Below the pieces are notes generated by a model. The model was given only the letters and a program-made list of their open reading frames with translations. It was not told where the DNA came from and ran no database searches. A stretch of DNA of 64,000 bases. It comes from FEN-1139 sp964396375. GTDB taxonomy: Bacteria > Myxococcota_A > Polyangia > Polyangiales > Polyangiaceae. The translations under genes and the position numbers were made by a program. Where the stretch lies: positions 1 to 64,000 of the forward strand of contig CAYNEY010000023.1 of the NCBI GenBank assembly GCA_964396375.1, given 5' to 3'. Each line of letters opens with the position of its first letter. Position 1 is the first letter of the stretch. Shown here piece after piece: positions 1 to 8,114 of this stretch.

Positions 1-174
1 GCCGTGTTGCCCCGTTGCCTGCAAAAAGGGGGGGACCCGTCAGTGCACTGCGTACACTCAACTGGACAGGCATTGATAAGGAACGGTGCGGTTGTTAACG
101 GACGTCGTTACTAGGCCGCTACAGATGACGTTCTGATTGAAAAGTTTCCCCGCTAGCCGCAGACTGCCGAAATT
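1..174. other. Left-edge segment without a convincing gene
   Basis: This stretch precedes the first gene. It contains a G-run near position 30 and AT-richer patches around 75-120. A minus-strand open frame covering 58-408 overlaps the better plus-strand gene and shows no family motif, so I treat it as a shadow. No RNA gene, clear promoter or repeat is visible. The left boundary of the lower-GC island that starts here lies outside the window. Confidence 0.5.
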
Positions 175-1074
175 GTGACCTCCAGACTCCCAGCAGAAGC
201 GCTCCCACCCCTCCCTCCGATGCGTCGCGAGTCGCCACGAATCGTTCAAGTCTGCGACCAGATTCGCTGCGAACTCGAGACGTCCGGTGAGTACGACGAG
301 TTTTGCTGGTTCGCCCGGGAGTACCCACGGTGCTATCGGTTCCATTTCGATGCCGCTGAGTTCAGGCTGAAGAGTCTTCGAAAGCTCATGGAGGGCATCG
401 GGTGCCAAGTTCTTGTTGGTGGTCCCGACATGCCCCCGACTCCAGAACCTTTTTGGTACGGTTTCTCGAACATGGAGGCATACCGCGTCTATTGGGACTT
501 TGAATCCTTCCTATCGGAAGTAAACATCGCCCTCAATCTTGCTGCACGCGTGGTGGGACCTGCCTTTCGAAATGAGTCCCCACCCTCGTTCAACCGCTTC
601 TGCAGCATGAAGACGGAACACGCGCTGGTTGACCTCTTTCGAGCGGCAAAGCGTTGCTGGGTCCAGCGGTTGAAAGACTATCGTGACTGCTTCACCCACT
701 ACACCCCGGTCGACACGATGGTTTCAGTGACGGTCAGCAAGAGCGCATCTGGCTATCGCGTAGGCGCAAAGCTACCGACTAACCCTAACGTTCGAGAAAT
801 CCTCGGGTTCAGATACTCCAAGCGGGTCGAGCTGTATCGCTACTCAATAGGCGTGTATCGACACTTAGTCGCGTTCGACAAAGCAGTTGCCGCTACGCTT
901 CGTTCGCTGTACGGGCGCGGAGAGTTTCCTATCAGGAAGGACCACCTGTTCTTTGTCGGAAGGCGAGATACCGGTGACTCTCGAAAACCTGCAAAACCCA
1001 CGAACAAGGCAGTAACCATCGGAGCGAACGTATCCGGTTTGCAGTTGGCAAGCGCCGGAAATGTTTGCTCTTGA
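175..1074 (+). CDS. HEPN-like hypothetical protein (possible RNase/toxin-type defence protein)
   Basis: This 299-residue protein is rich in Arg, Tyr and Phe and has no signal peptide or membrane segment. Around residues 160-180 a basic amphipathic helix carries the pattern R-D-C-F-T-H, which fits the R-x4-6-H motif of HEPN-superfamily ribonucleases. An acidic/aromatic helix (W-D-F-E-S-F) precedes it, as in HEPN bundles. The frame opens with GTG at 175; the ATG at 220 (residue 16) is an equally plausible start. The gene ends 66 bases before the HNH nuclease on the same strand, and base composition is lower in GC than in argJ downstream. HEPN domains are known in toxin-antitoxin, abortive-infection and CRISPR systems; membership here rests on one motif and the helical pattern. 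It could instead be an unrelated helical protein. Confidence 0.55.
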   Translation: MTSRLPAEALPPLPPMRRESPRIVQVCDQIRCELETSGEYDEFCWFAREYPRCYRFHFDAAEFRLKSLRKLMEGIGCQVLVGGPDMPPTPEPFWYGFSNMEAYRVYWDFESFLSEVNIALNLAARVVGPAFRNESPPSFNRFCSMKTEHALVDLFRAAKRCWVQRLKDYRDCFTHYTPVDTMVSVTVSKSASGYRVGAKLPTNPNVREILGFRYSKRVELYRYSIGVYRHLVAFDKAVAATLRSLYGRGEFPIRKDHLFFVGRRDTGDSRKPAKPTNKAVTIGANVSGLQLASAGNVCS

Positions 1075-1140
1075 TCTGACCCGTCGTTCCGTGGTGCGCT
1101 TGCAACTGAAACCGCAGCCGCTAGGCCGATCCCCACAACG

Positions 1141-2358
1141 ATGACCTCTGAGATTGCACAGCGCCTGGACGCACTTCTTCCGGAGCCCAACATCCGGGCG
1201 CGGATGCTGACGGTGTTCGCAGAGTCGATGCAGTACATCCGCGCCCGAAAACCGGATTGGTGCCACGTCCGGTGGGAAGGAAGGAGCCTTCGGCTACTCG
1301 CGGGCAGACTGATCGTCCTGACACTTCACCCCAACGAAGGGGCGTGGATGACCACCGACGCCTCCGTCGGGGACAAGCATCTGTCAGGCTTGCGTTCTTG
1401 GCGCTGGGACGAAGGCGAGTGGGCTCGCTACCGTCGAGTTCCGTCCCGCAACGGCTACTACGACCCAGATCTGGACAGTGGCTCCGACCTGGCCCTGATT
1501 CGCTCGGTGCACTTCTCCTACCTTGAGCAAGTCCTATCAAAGGGCCTTGCCCCAGACCAACGGACCGCGGCCAAGCACGATGCTGCTCTCGTGGATTACA
1601 TCGAATCAGCGACCGGAGTTACCATCGACGGTTCCCCGGCACGCATCCCATTGTCCGTGTCTGGTTCGACGCCATCATTCACTCACGCGGAGATTTGTCC
1701 CCTGGTTGCCCGTCTCATTGTCGGTGCCGCCAAGCAATCTCATGCGTTCGTAACCCACGATGTACTGGTGTCGATGGTGCTTGATGACAAACAGGGGGCA
1801 GAGATAGTCGCGCGGGCTCGCGCCAAATCGTCGTGGCCGGACGACAGAAGTGCCGCATCGAACATGGTTGCGTGGTTCTCGCAGCAGATCTCCGTGGGAA
1901 GGTCGGAATGGGCCGACTTCTTCGTGCGGGAACGGATCGAGGGCGCCTGGGCCTATCGTGTCGCCCCGGCAGCAGCCCCAGGGCAGATTCCGGACGCTGA
2001 CTTCTCAGCGATAGAAGGCGAGCCCCGCGTATTTCTTCATCTCCGAAGGGAACGTGACAGATCCCTCGTTGCCGCCAAGCAAGCATCGGCTCGCAATGGG
2101 CTCGGTCAGCTCGTCTGCGAGATCTGTGGCTTTGTCGCTGAACTCGCGTATCCGGGGCTGTGCGCGGGGCTCTGCGAGGTTCACCACCGCCGCCCGCTCA
2201 GTGAACTGGAAGTACCCACGGAGACACGGCTGGACGACCTCGCGGTGCTGTGTCCGAACTGCCACCGCGCCATTCATCAAACCAGGCCGATGATGACGGT
2301 CGAGGAATTCCGCCAGAGATTTGGACAGAGGCGGGCCACTGGCGAGGGAACGGCCTAG
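1141..2358 (+). CDS. HNH endonuclease with large uncharacterised N-terminal domain
   Basis: This 405-residue protein ends in a textbook HNH/zinc-hook nuclease module: C326-x2-C329, then H348-H349-R-R-P, then L-C371-P-N373-C374-H375-R-A-I-H379. The four cysteines should bind structural zinc, while the His/Asn residues make the metal-dependent DNA-cutting centre. The first 310 or so residues have no motif I recognise and presumably supply target recognition, as in modification-dependent or Type IV-like restriction enzymes with a C-terminal HNH. It follows the HEPN-like gene after 66 bases and precedes a tRNA gene, suggesting a two-gene accessory unit. The ATG start at 1141 is the only reasonable one. 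The nuclease fold is secure; the defence role is inference. Confidence 0.85.
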   Translation: MTSEIAQRLDALLPEPNIRARMLTVFAESMQYIRARKPDWCHVRWEGRSLRLLAGRLIVLTLHPNEGAWMTTDASVGDKHLSGLRSWRWDEGEWARYRRVPSRNGYYDPDLDSGSDLALIRSVHFSYLEQVLSKGLAPDQRTAAKHDAALVDYIESATGVTIDGSPARIPLSVSGSTPSFTHAEICPLVARLIVGAAKQSHAFVTHDVLVSMVLDDKQGAEIVARARAKSSWPDDRSAASNMVAWFSQQISVGRSEWADFFVRERIEGAWAYRVAPAAAPGQIPDADFSAIEGEPRVFLHLRRERDRSLVAAKQASARNGLGQLVCEICGFVAELAYPGLCAGLCEVHHRRPLSELEVPTETRLDDLAVLCPNCHRAIHQTRPMMTVEEFRQRFGQRRATGEGTA

Positions 2359-2521
2359 CTCGTGTGCTTCCTCGACGGCCCCCCCCGTTTCCACCCCATT
2401 GCCATGCCCGGTGTCCCGCGACGTCCCAAACCGTCGCGTTCCGTCCCGTTGCCGAACTCCCTCTCGCTCCTGGTTCGCGCCGAGAACGGCTGGCACTCTC
2501 GGTTTGCTGCGAGCCGTTACT

Positions 2522-2596
2522 TGGAGCCAACTTGGAGACTTGAACTCCAGACCTGCGGTTTACGAAACCGCTGCTCTACCACTGAGCTAAGTTGGC
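2522..2596 (-). tRNA. tRNA-Thr (anticodon CGU)
   Basis: Read on the minus strand, a full cloverleaf is visible: a 7-bp acceptor stem (G-C-C-A-A-C-T pairing with A-G-T-T-G-G-C), a D-arm beginning T-T-A-G-C-T-C-A-G, an anticodon stem G-C-G-G-T / A-C-C-G-C closing the loop T-T-C-G-T-A-A (anticodon C-G-T), and a T-arm T-G-G-A-G / C-T-C-C-A with loop T-T-C-A-A-G-T. A discriminator T and an encoded CCA follow. It would read ACG threonine codons, common in a high-GC genome. Its 3' end (position 2522) points toward the HNH/HEPN pair, the usual orientation for integration into a tRNA gene. Confidence 0.95.
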
Positions 2597-2721
2597 CTAG
2601 GGCGCGCCATGATACGCGCCGGACGGCCGCCGTCAAGTCGCTGGGAAATCCTCGTGATTTCCGCGACCTCGGGCCACGCCGGCCGCGCGCCGGGTCCCGG
2701 TCTGCTAAGCTCGGCGGCGCC

Positions 2722-3927
2722 ATGACCCAGGGACTGCTCGCACCACTCGGCTTCCGATTCTCCGCCACCTCCGCCAAGCTGCGGAAAGATGGGCGTGTGG
2801 ACCTCGGACTTGCTGTCGCTGATGCGCCCGCCACCGTGGCCGCACTCTACACGAAGAATGTGGTGAAGGCAGCGCCGGTGCTGATCTCGGCCGCGCGCAC
2901 CCAGGATGGGTTTGCGCAGGCCATCCTCGCCAATTGCGGGTGTGCCAACGCTTGCACGGGAGAGGAAGGGGTCGTGGCAGCGCGGTCGACGACGCGGTCC
3001 GTCGCAGAGGCCCTCGGCATCGATGAGGCGCTGGTGTTGCCCGCGTCCACGGGGGTGATCGGCACGCCGCTGCCCAAAGACAAAATCCTCGCGGCCGTGC
3101 CCGAGCTTGTGACGCGGCTCTCGGCAGAGGCGCACGAGGATTTCGCGCAGGCCATCTGCACCACGGATCGGTGGAAGAAGGTGGCGGGCTGTGCGCTCGG
3201 CTCGCGGTCGCGGCTGCTCGGCATCGCGAAGGGAGCGGGCATGATTCACCCCGAGCTCGGTTACTTTGCCCCGGAACCCAGCACCGGGCTTCATGCCACC
3301 ATGCTGGCGTTTCTGTTCACGGATGCGGTGGTGTCCCAGGAGATACTGAAACGGGCGCTCGAGGCGGCGGTTGAGGAGAGTTTCAATGCCGCGAGCGTGG
3401 ATGGGGACACCAGCACCAACGACACGGTGGTGGTGATGGCCTCCGGCAAGAGCGGCGAAGAGGTGGGGCAGGCGGAGCTCACCCGGGCGCTCACGGTGGT
3501 GTGCACCGAGCTCGCGGAGTCGATGGTGCGCGACGGCGAGGGCTCGGAGCATCTGGCGGAGCTTCTGGTGAGTGGGCTTGGTTCGGATGCGGAGGCCCGG
3601 CAGGTGGCGAAGACCGTGGCCACCTCGCTTCTGGTCAAGACCGCCATGGCTGGCAAGGATCCGAACTGGGGGCGGTGGCTCGGCGCCGCGGGTCGAGCCG
3701 GTGTGGTCTTCGAGCCAAGTCAGGTGGAGCTCCGCATAGAAGGGATTACGCTGGTGCGCGGCGGCATGGGCGTGCCTGGACTCGACGAGGCCAAGGTCAA
3801 GGTCGCGATGATGCAGCCGCGGTACCGGGTGGAGCTCGTGCTCGGCCAAGGTCCAGGCCACGCACGCTATTTCATGACCGATCTGGGGCATGCCTACGTC
3901 AACGTGAACGCCGATTACCGCTCGTGA
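2722..3927 (+). CDS. argJ: Bifunctional glutamate N-acetyltransferase / ornithine acetyltransferase ArgJ
   Basis: ArgJ recycles the acetyl group in arginine synthesis, moving it from N-acetylornithine to glutamate. The 401-residue protein from ATG 2722 shows A-S-T-G-V-I-G (oxyanion region), the A-N-A-C-T-G loop, the cleavage-site block H-A-T-M-L with nucleophile Thr193, and G-K-D-P-N-W-G-R-W. The frame is open upstream to 2362, but conserved sequence begins only at 2722. Two oddities: the usual short linker between K-G-x-G-M-I and the A-T-M-L Thr is lengthened by about 12 residues (178-191), and the common N-S-G-N-A-N-A loop reads N-C-G-C-A-N-A. The stop overlaps the start of the PDZ lipoprotein. 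argG and argC lie about 57 kb downstream, not in an operon with it. Confidence 0.95.
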   Translation: MTQGLLAPLGFRFSATSAKLRKDGRVDLGLAVADAPATVAALYTKNVVKAAPVLISAARTQDGFAQAILANCGCANACTGEEGVVAARSTTRSVAEALGIDEALVLPASTGVIGTPLPKDKILAAVPELVTRLSAEAHEDFAQAICTTDRWKKVAGCALGSRSRLLGIAKGAGMIHPELGYFAPEPSTGLHATMLAFLFTDAVVSQEILKRALEAAVEESFNAASVDGDTSTNDTVVVMASGKSGEEVGQAELTRALTVVCTELAESMVRDGEGSEHLAELLVSGLGSDAEARQVAKTVATSLLVKTAMAGKDPNWGRWLGAAGRAGVVFEPSQVELRIEGITLVRGGMGVPGLDEAKVKVAMMQPRYRVELVLGQGPGHARYFMTDLGHAYVNVNADYRS

Positions 3928-4259
3928 GAAGCTGGTTCTTCGCGGCTCTCTCGCTTCTTTGGCTCGCGTGCACGCCCGCGCGCGGGAGCATCGGCGCGGT
4001 GCTGGCGCAGAGCCCGGAGGGTGAACTCAGGCTCCATCACGTCGAACGGGGGCTAGCCGCCGATCGCGCCGGCCTCAGCCAGAACGATCGGATCTTGCTC
4101 ATCGACGGCGAGGACGTACGCGGGCTCTCCGAGGCCGAACTCCATCGCAGGTTGTCGGGAGAGGTAGGTGAAGAGGTGAGACTCACGGTGCTTCGGGGCC
4201 GCGAGGTGCTGAGAGTCACCTTGCGCCGCACACCGCTCCCCCGAGCCCCCGCCGAGTAG
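3924..4259 (+). CDS. Small PDZ-domain lipoprotein
   Basis: This 111-residue protein starts at a GTG overlapping the argJ stop (GTGA), so it is probably translationally coupled. It begins with a short signal peptide ending in the lipobox-like L-L-W-L-A-C, which predicts a lipoprotein. The rest is a single PDZ domain: the G-L-A-A-D-R-A-G-L-S-Q-N-D-R-I-L-L-I-D-G stretch is the typical PDZ strand/loop pattern, followed by a strand pair near V-R-L-T-V-L-R. PDZ domains bind C-terminal peptides. No catalytic domain is attached, so it would act as a periplasmic or membrane adaptor. Its pairing with argJ has no obvious metabolic logic. Confidence 0.8.
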   Translation: MRSWFFAALSLLWLACTPARGSIGAVLAQSPEGELRLHHVERGLAADRAGLSQNDRILLIDGEDVRGLSEAELHRRLSGEVGEEVRLTVLRGREVLRVTLRRTPLPRAPAE

Positions 4260-4382
4260 GCAGCGGGACTATTTGGCACCAGGCGTGCATTGAAGAAATG
4301 TGCGACCGCACCTCATCGTGAGCGGCAAACGGCCGTTCTCGTCAAAGGGTCCTTCCGTTCTGCGTGTCGCAAACAGGTGACC

Positions 4383-4925
4383 ATGCTGGCCTATCCCGAA
4401 ACTGACGACGAGCGCAATCGAAGCTCGATCCGTCCCAGCGGACGCAGCCATGTGGGGATCCGTGCGCTGGGCAGGGATGATCAGCCGCTGGTCGCGCGCT
4501 GGCTGGGTTCCCCGGAGATGGTGAGCCTCTTCGGGCCGGCACGGGGCTCTGTGAGCTTTTTGCGCGAACCCCCACCGGGTGCGGGGCAATACCTGATCGG
4601 GATCGATGAGAGCCCGGTCGGGTATCTGCGGTACTTTCCCCTCGTCGAGCACATAAGGCGGACGAGCGGCCTCGGGGCAGAGCTTCCCTCGACGACAATC
4701 GAGGTCGAGCTCTTCATCGCCGAACGCGAGCTTCGCTCCCTCGGAATCGGCTCGGCCGCCCTCGAACAGCTCCGTGGGCTCCTCGAGCTCGCAGGCGAAG
4801 TCACGCCGGTCGGACGCTGCGCGGCGGGCGATTTCGCCACCCGACGCGCCTTCGAGAAGGCGGGCTTCCTCAGGCATGTGTTCTACGAGGATCCGAGCCT
4901 TGGGGCTGCCGTCGTCATGTTGTAG
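4383..4925 (+). CDS. GNAT-family N-acetyltransferase (AAC(6')-like)
   Basis: This 180-residue protein carries the GNAT core: I-E-V-E-L-F-I-A on beta-4, followed by the acetyl-CoA pyrophosphate loop R-S-L-G-I-G-S-A-A (R/Q-x2-G-x-G/A pattern), and A-x-R-A-F-E-K-A-G-F near the C-terminus. The layout with an early substrate region (A-R-W-L-G-S-P-E-M) resembles the subfamily that includes aminoglycoside 6'-N-acetyltransferases and siderophore acyl-N-acetyltransferases. I chose ATG 4383 because AGGTGA lies just upstream; the frame extends to a TTG at 4290. The substrate cannot be told from sequence, and antibiotic resistance should not be assumed. It stands alone, converging on the 4965-6212 gene. 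Confidence 0.8.
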   Translation: MLAYPETDDERNRSSIRPSGRSHVGIRALGRDDQPLVARWLGSPEMVSLFGPARGSVSFLREPPPGAGQYLIGIDESPVGYLRYFPLVEHIRRTSGLGAELPSTTIEVELFIAERELRSLGIGSAALEQLRGLLELAGEVTPVGRCAAGDFATRRAFEKAGFLRHVFYEDPSLGAAVVML

Positions 4926-4964
4926 CTGCGGCACGGACCGTGACACCCGGATCACGGTGCATGG

Positions 4965-6212
4965 TCAGCCGGACTCGCCGCCGGTGCCGATCACGATCCC
5001 GTAACGCTCTCCACCGCACTCCACCGTCCCGGCACAGTCGGCGTCCGCGCAGTCCGTAGCTCCATCGAGATCGTCGTCGTCACCATTTTGACAGTCCTCC
5101 GCCATGGCGATCCCATAGTCGGTCGCGACGCTACACACCGAGGCGGTGGCACAGTCGGTGTCTTCGCAGTCAACGGCGTTGTCAGCGTCGTCGTCGAGCC
5201 CGTCGGCGCAGTCGGTTTCCTGCATGGCCACGCCATAGAGAACCCCACTCTGACAGGCATCGTCGTTCACACAATCGGAATCGGCGCAATCAACCGCCTC
5301 GTCACCGTCGTTGTCGAGCTCATCGGTGCAGTCGGATTCCATGAACACGCCGTATTCGACGACGATCGATCCGCCGAAGCCCGCGTCACCGGCGCTCCCG
5401 GCCTCTCCAGCCACGCCGCTCGCACCGCCTGCGCCAGTCGCGCCCCCCGCGCCAAGACAGCTTGGCGTTCCCGTACAGTCCGTATCGTCACAATCAGTCA
5501 GGCCGTCCCAATCATTGTCTTGTTCATCGGTGCAATCGGTCTCGTAGGGGATCCCGTAGGCAACGCCGATCCCTCCGATCCCCTGGGCTCCACCCAGCTC
5601 CTCTGAACCACCCTGGGCCGAAGCGGTGGCTCCCCCCTCGCTCGCGCTCTTGCCACCGAGTCCGGCCGCACCACCGCGTTCGGTCGTGGTCGTACCTCCA
5701 CCCGAGCCCGAGCCTCCTTGAGTGACAGAGCCCCCGACACCCACGGAGCCGCCGCTGCTGACGGCGCCGCCCGCTCCCAGTGTGCCGCCCGCGCCCACCG
5801 AGGTGCAGCTTGGATGCTCCACGCAGACCGGGTCGTCGCAATCGACGAGCCCGTTTGTGCCATCGTCGACACCGTTCGTGCAGTCTTCGGGATCGTAGAC
5901 GATGCCGTACAATGTAACCATGCCACCTTGGCCGAACTCCGTACCGGCGGTGCCACCCGAACTGATGGTTGCCCAACCACCGAAACCCTCACCACCTCCG
6001 GAGTCCACGACGCCCGCCATCCCGCCGTCGCCCTCGGCGTTCGCGTCACTGTCAGCCTCGCAGCCCGAGAGGGCCAGCATCAAACCAAGGGTCGGCGTCG
6101 CGAGCCGCGTGCGGCACCATTCCGACCACGACAACCGCGGTGCGTGCGGATGCTCTCCACACAGCAACTCGAGATACTCACGAAGGAGATCGGAATGATG
6201 GTTCTGTGGCAT
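4965..6212 (-). CDS. Repeat lipoprotein with Asp/Cys (MopE/TSP3-like) units and YG(I/V) punctuation
   Basis: This 415-residue protein starts at ATG 6212 with GAGGTGAT upstream. After a 40-residue polar N-terminus (containing H-P-H) comes a hydrophobic stretch and the lipobox L-A-L-S-G-C, predicting a lipoprotein with an unusually long n-region. The mature protein alternates Gly/Ala/Ser linkers with five units of the type D-C-x-D-x-x-D-N-D-x-D-x-x-x-D-C-x-D-x-D-C, as in MopE-like and thrombospondin-type-3-like repeats, which are expected to bind calcium and form disulfides. Each unit is introduced by Y-G-I or Y-G-V, and a sixth Y-G-I sits near the C-terminus. Function unknown; probably surface-exposed. 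It is transcribed divergently from the kinase operon. Confidence 0.75.
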   Translation of the reverse strand: MPQNHHSDLLREYLELLCGEHPHAPRLSWSEWCRTRLATPTLGLMLALSGCEADSDANAEGDGGMAGVVDSGGGEGFGGWATISSGGTAGTEFGQGGMVTLYGIVYDPEDCTNGVDDGTNGLVDCDDPVCVEHPSCTSVGAGGTLGAGGAVSSGGSVGVGGSVTQGGSGSGGGTTTTERGGAAGLGGKSASEGGATASAQGGSEELGGAQGIGGIGVAYGIPYETDCTDEQDNDWDGLTDCDDTDCTGTPSCLGAGGATGAGGASGVAGEAGSAGDAGFGGSIVVEYGVFMESDCTDELDNDGDEAVDCADSDCVNDDACQSGVLYGVAMQETDCADGLDDDADNAVDCEDTDCATASVCSVATDYGIAMAEDCQNGDDDDLDGATDCADADCAGTVECGGERYGIVIGTGGESG

Positions 6213-6614
6213 GGATCACCTCGACGGATCACAAGGACCCCGACGCACAAGGCCTTCCCGGAACGCCCAGCTATTTTCTCCTAAATGGGGGGACGAGGCA
6301 ACCACAGGACCCAAAGAGGGCGCCGAAGCTCCGACACACCCACACATGGGTGCCAATCGGGTGCGTATGAAGGTTCGCAACCTGCGGGGCCGTTCTGCAA
6401 GACAGCCGAGAGTTGCCTTGGCCGACAGCGGCCGACCACGGCCGACCACTCTCTCGACAAAAGTGCCCTATCCAATGGAGATGAGCTGACATTTCTTACC
6501 CGTCAGCTATGATTAATTGTTCCGGGTGCCGGACGTTCAGATGATCTGAGTGCTGGAGCCTCACCCCCAACCCTGGCCGACTCAGCGCCTCTCGCGACAC
6601 GGAAACGATTGGCT
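6213..6614. other. Divergent intergenic region between lipoprotein and kinase genes
   Basis: About 400 bases separate the two divergent starts. The half nearest the lipoprotein gene has mixed composition and no persuasive short gene. Around 6429-6451 the string G-G-C-C-G-A-C-C-A-C occurs twice in direct repeat, a possible operator. A sigma-70-like promoter for the kinase operon lies at 6486-6513 in an unusually AT-rich patch and is listed separately. Several overlapping plus and minus frames here have no family features. Confidence 0.5.
6486..6513 (+). promoter_or_regulatory. Sigma-70-like promoter for the kinase/TPR/Kelch operon
   Basis: A -35 box CTGACA (6486-6491) and a -10 box TATGAT (6508-6513) are separated by 16 bases, each matching consensus at five of six positions. 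The surrounding A+T-rich patch stands out from the high-GC background. Predicted transcription would begin near 6520, giving a leader of about 95 bases before the kinase start at 6615. This is a motif reading only. Confidence 0.5.
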
Positions 6615-8114
6615 GTGACTCACTCCTCTTCCCAGAAAATCACCCACGAGGGGCCCAAGGCGGACACTAACGTGACCCCGTTGCCCCGGCGGGCGCAGGC
6701 GGGGGACAACCCGTACCTGGCAGGAGAGGTGATCGGCGACCGGTACCGGCTGGTTCGCGAGATCGGCAGCGGTGGAATGGGCGTGGTTTGGGTGGCCCAC
6801 TCGCTGGTGCTTGGGGTGGACGTGGCCCTCAAGTTGATCCGAGCCAGTGTGGCGGGTCCGGCCCTCTCCTCGCGCATGGCGCGAGAGGCCCACGCTGCCG
6901 CGCGTCTCGGACACCCCGCCTTGGTGCGGGTCTTCGACTTCGGATGGACGAGCCGTGGGGATCCGTTCTTGGTGATGGAGCTGGTGCTCGGGGAAACACT
7001 GTCCGCGTTGCTCGAACGCGAAGTGCAACTCCCGGCCATCCGCACCGTGCAGCTCCTCCTGCCCATCGCCGATGGGCTGCGCCTGGCGCACGACAAGAGC
7101 ATCATCCACCGCGACATCAAGCCGGAGAACATCTTCATCTCGTCGGAGGCGCTCGGTCGGGTCCAGCCCAAGCTGCTCGACTTCGGGATCGCCAAGATTG
7201 GGCATAACCGCGACAGCCGTCTGACCCAGGTCGGTGTGGTGTTGGGCAGTCCCGAGTACATGTCGCCCGAGCAGGCCCTCGGCCTCGAGGACATCGACGA
7301 GCGCACGGATGTCTGGTCCTTCTGCATCGTGCTCTACGAGATGCTGACCGGCACCACCCCGTTCAAGAACGCCAACTACAACGCCCTGATGCAGTCGATC
7401 ATCAACCGAGCGCCCTTGCCACTCGCGCGCTTCGGCATCGCAGACGACGACCTGTGGCGTGTGATCGAGAGGGGCCTCACCAAGGATCGCGATCAGCGCT
7501 GGGCCAACATGACCGAACTCGGTGAGGCGCTCGCCCTGTGGCTCTACGAGCACGGCATGAAGGAGGACATCTCCGGCAACTCCTTGCGTGCGGTGTGGCT
7601 CGACATGGGGCTCACGGGGGTAAAGGTCGACATTCCCGAGTCAGCCTTCCCGAATTCGTCCGGCGGACGCCGGGTCGCGGCATCCACTGCAGACGATCTC
7701 GAGGTGCTCCCGCAACAGTACCTGCTCACCGACAGACCCGAGCCCAGCGCCACCCAGGCAGGGCGCCGGGCTCGGAAGCATCAGTGGAGCTGGCCGTTCG
7801 CCGCGGCGGCGCTCGGCGGCGCGGTGTTGACCGCGCTCATCATCGCGGTCTGGCCGAAACCAGAGCCACTTCCGACCGTGGTGGCGCCCGTCCTGCCCGA
7901 AGGGCCTGCGGCGTCAGCCTCCGCTTTGCAGCCATCGCCAAGTGCAGCAGCCGCAGCGTCAGCGGTCGATGACTACGCCCACATCCCTACCATGCCGCTT
8001 GCCTCGACAGCCAGCTCGAGTTCGGCGCGTCCACTCACGCGGCCAGCGACCAAACCGGCTCCGTCACCTCGTCCTACCCGCAGCGGAAAGCGCAATCATG
8101 ATTTTGGGTTCTAG
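6615..8114 (+). CDS. Transmembrane eukaryotic-like Ser/Thr protein kinase
   Basis: This 499-residue protein has a complete Hanks-type kinase domain: glycine loop I-G-S-G-G-M-G (Gly51 on), Lys73 in A-L-K, H-R-D-I-K-P-E-N with catalytic Asp167, D189-F-G, and a G-S-P-E-Y-M-S-P-E activation-segment end. A linker leads to one membrane helix at about 393-413, then a Pro/Ala/Ser-rich periplasmic tail. The topology matches PknB-type receptors, but no PASTA or other recognisable sensor follows. GTG 6615 is chosen; an in-frame TTG lies six bases earlier. The 3' end overlaps the next gene by 17 bases, so kinase and TPR protein are probably co-translated. Substrates are unknown. Confidence 0.95.
   Translation: MTHSSSQKITHEGPKADTNVTPLPRRAQAGDNPYLAGEVIGDRYRLVREIGSGGMGVVWVAHSLVLGVDVALKLIRASVAGPALSSRMAREAHAAARLGHPALVRVFDFGWTSRGDPFLVMELVLGETLSALLEREVQLPAIRTVQLLLPIADGLRLAHDKSIIHRDIKPENIFISSEALGRVQPKLLDFGIAKIGHNRDSRLTQVGVVLGSPEYMSPEQALGLEDIDERTDVWSFCIVLYEMLTGTTPFKNANYNALMQSIINRAPLPLARFGIADDDLWRVIERGLTKDRDQRWANMTELGEALALWLYEHGMKEDISGNSLRAVWLDMGLTGVKVDIPESAFPNSSGGRRVAASTADDLEVLPQQYLLTDRPEPSATQAGRRARKHQWSWPFAAAALGGAVLTALIIAVWPKPEPLPTVVAPVLPEGPAASASALQPSPSAAAAASAVDDYAHIPTMPLASTASSSSARPLTRPATKPAPSPRPTRSGKRNHDFGF

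Noticed and set aside
58..408. Minus-strand 116-residue open frame at the left edge
   Set aside because: It overlaps the plus-strand HEPN-like gene, has no motif, and codon use looks like the complement of the real gene.
2362..2721. Upstream extension of the argJ frame by 120 residues
   Set aside because: It runs across the tRNA gene on the other strand and has no ArgJ homology; the conserved protein starts at ATG 2722.
2587..3891. Long minus-strand open frame opposite argJ (434 residues, His-rich)
   Set aside because: It is an antisense shadow of a high-GC gene with no recognisable domain; argJ is secure.
4383..4925. Aminoglycoside resistance gene
   Set aside because: The GNAT fold is clear, but substrate specificity cannot be read and nothing nearby supports a resistance cassette.
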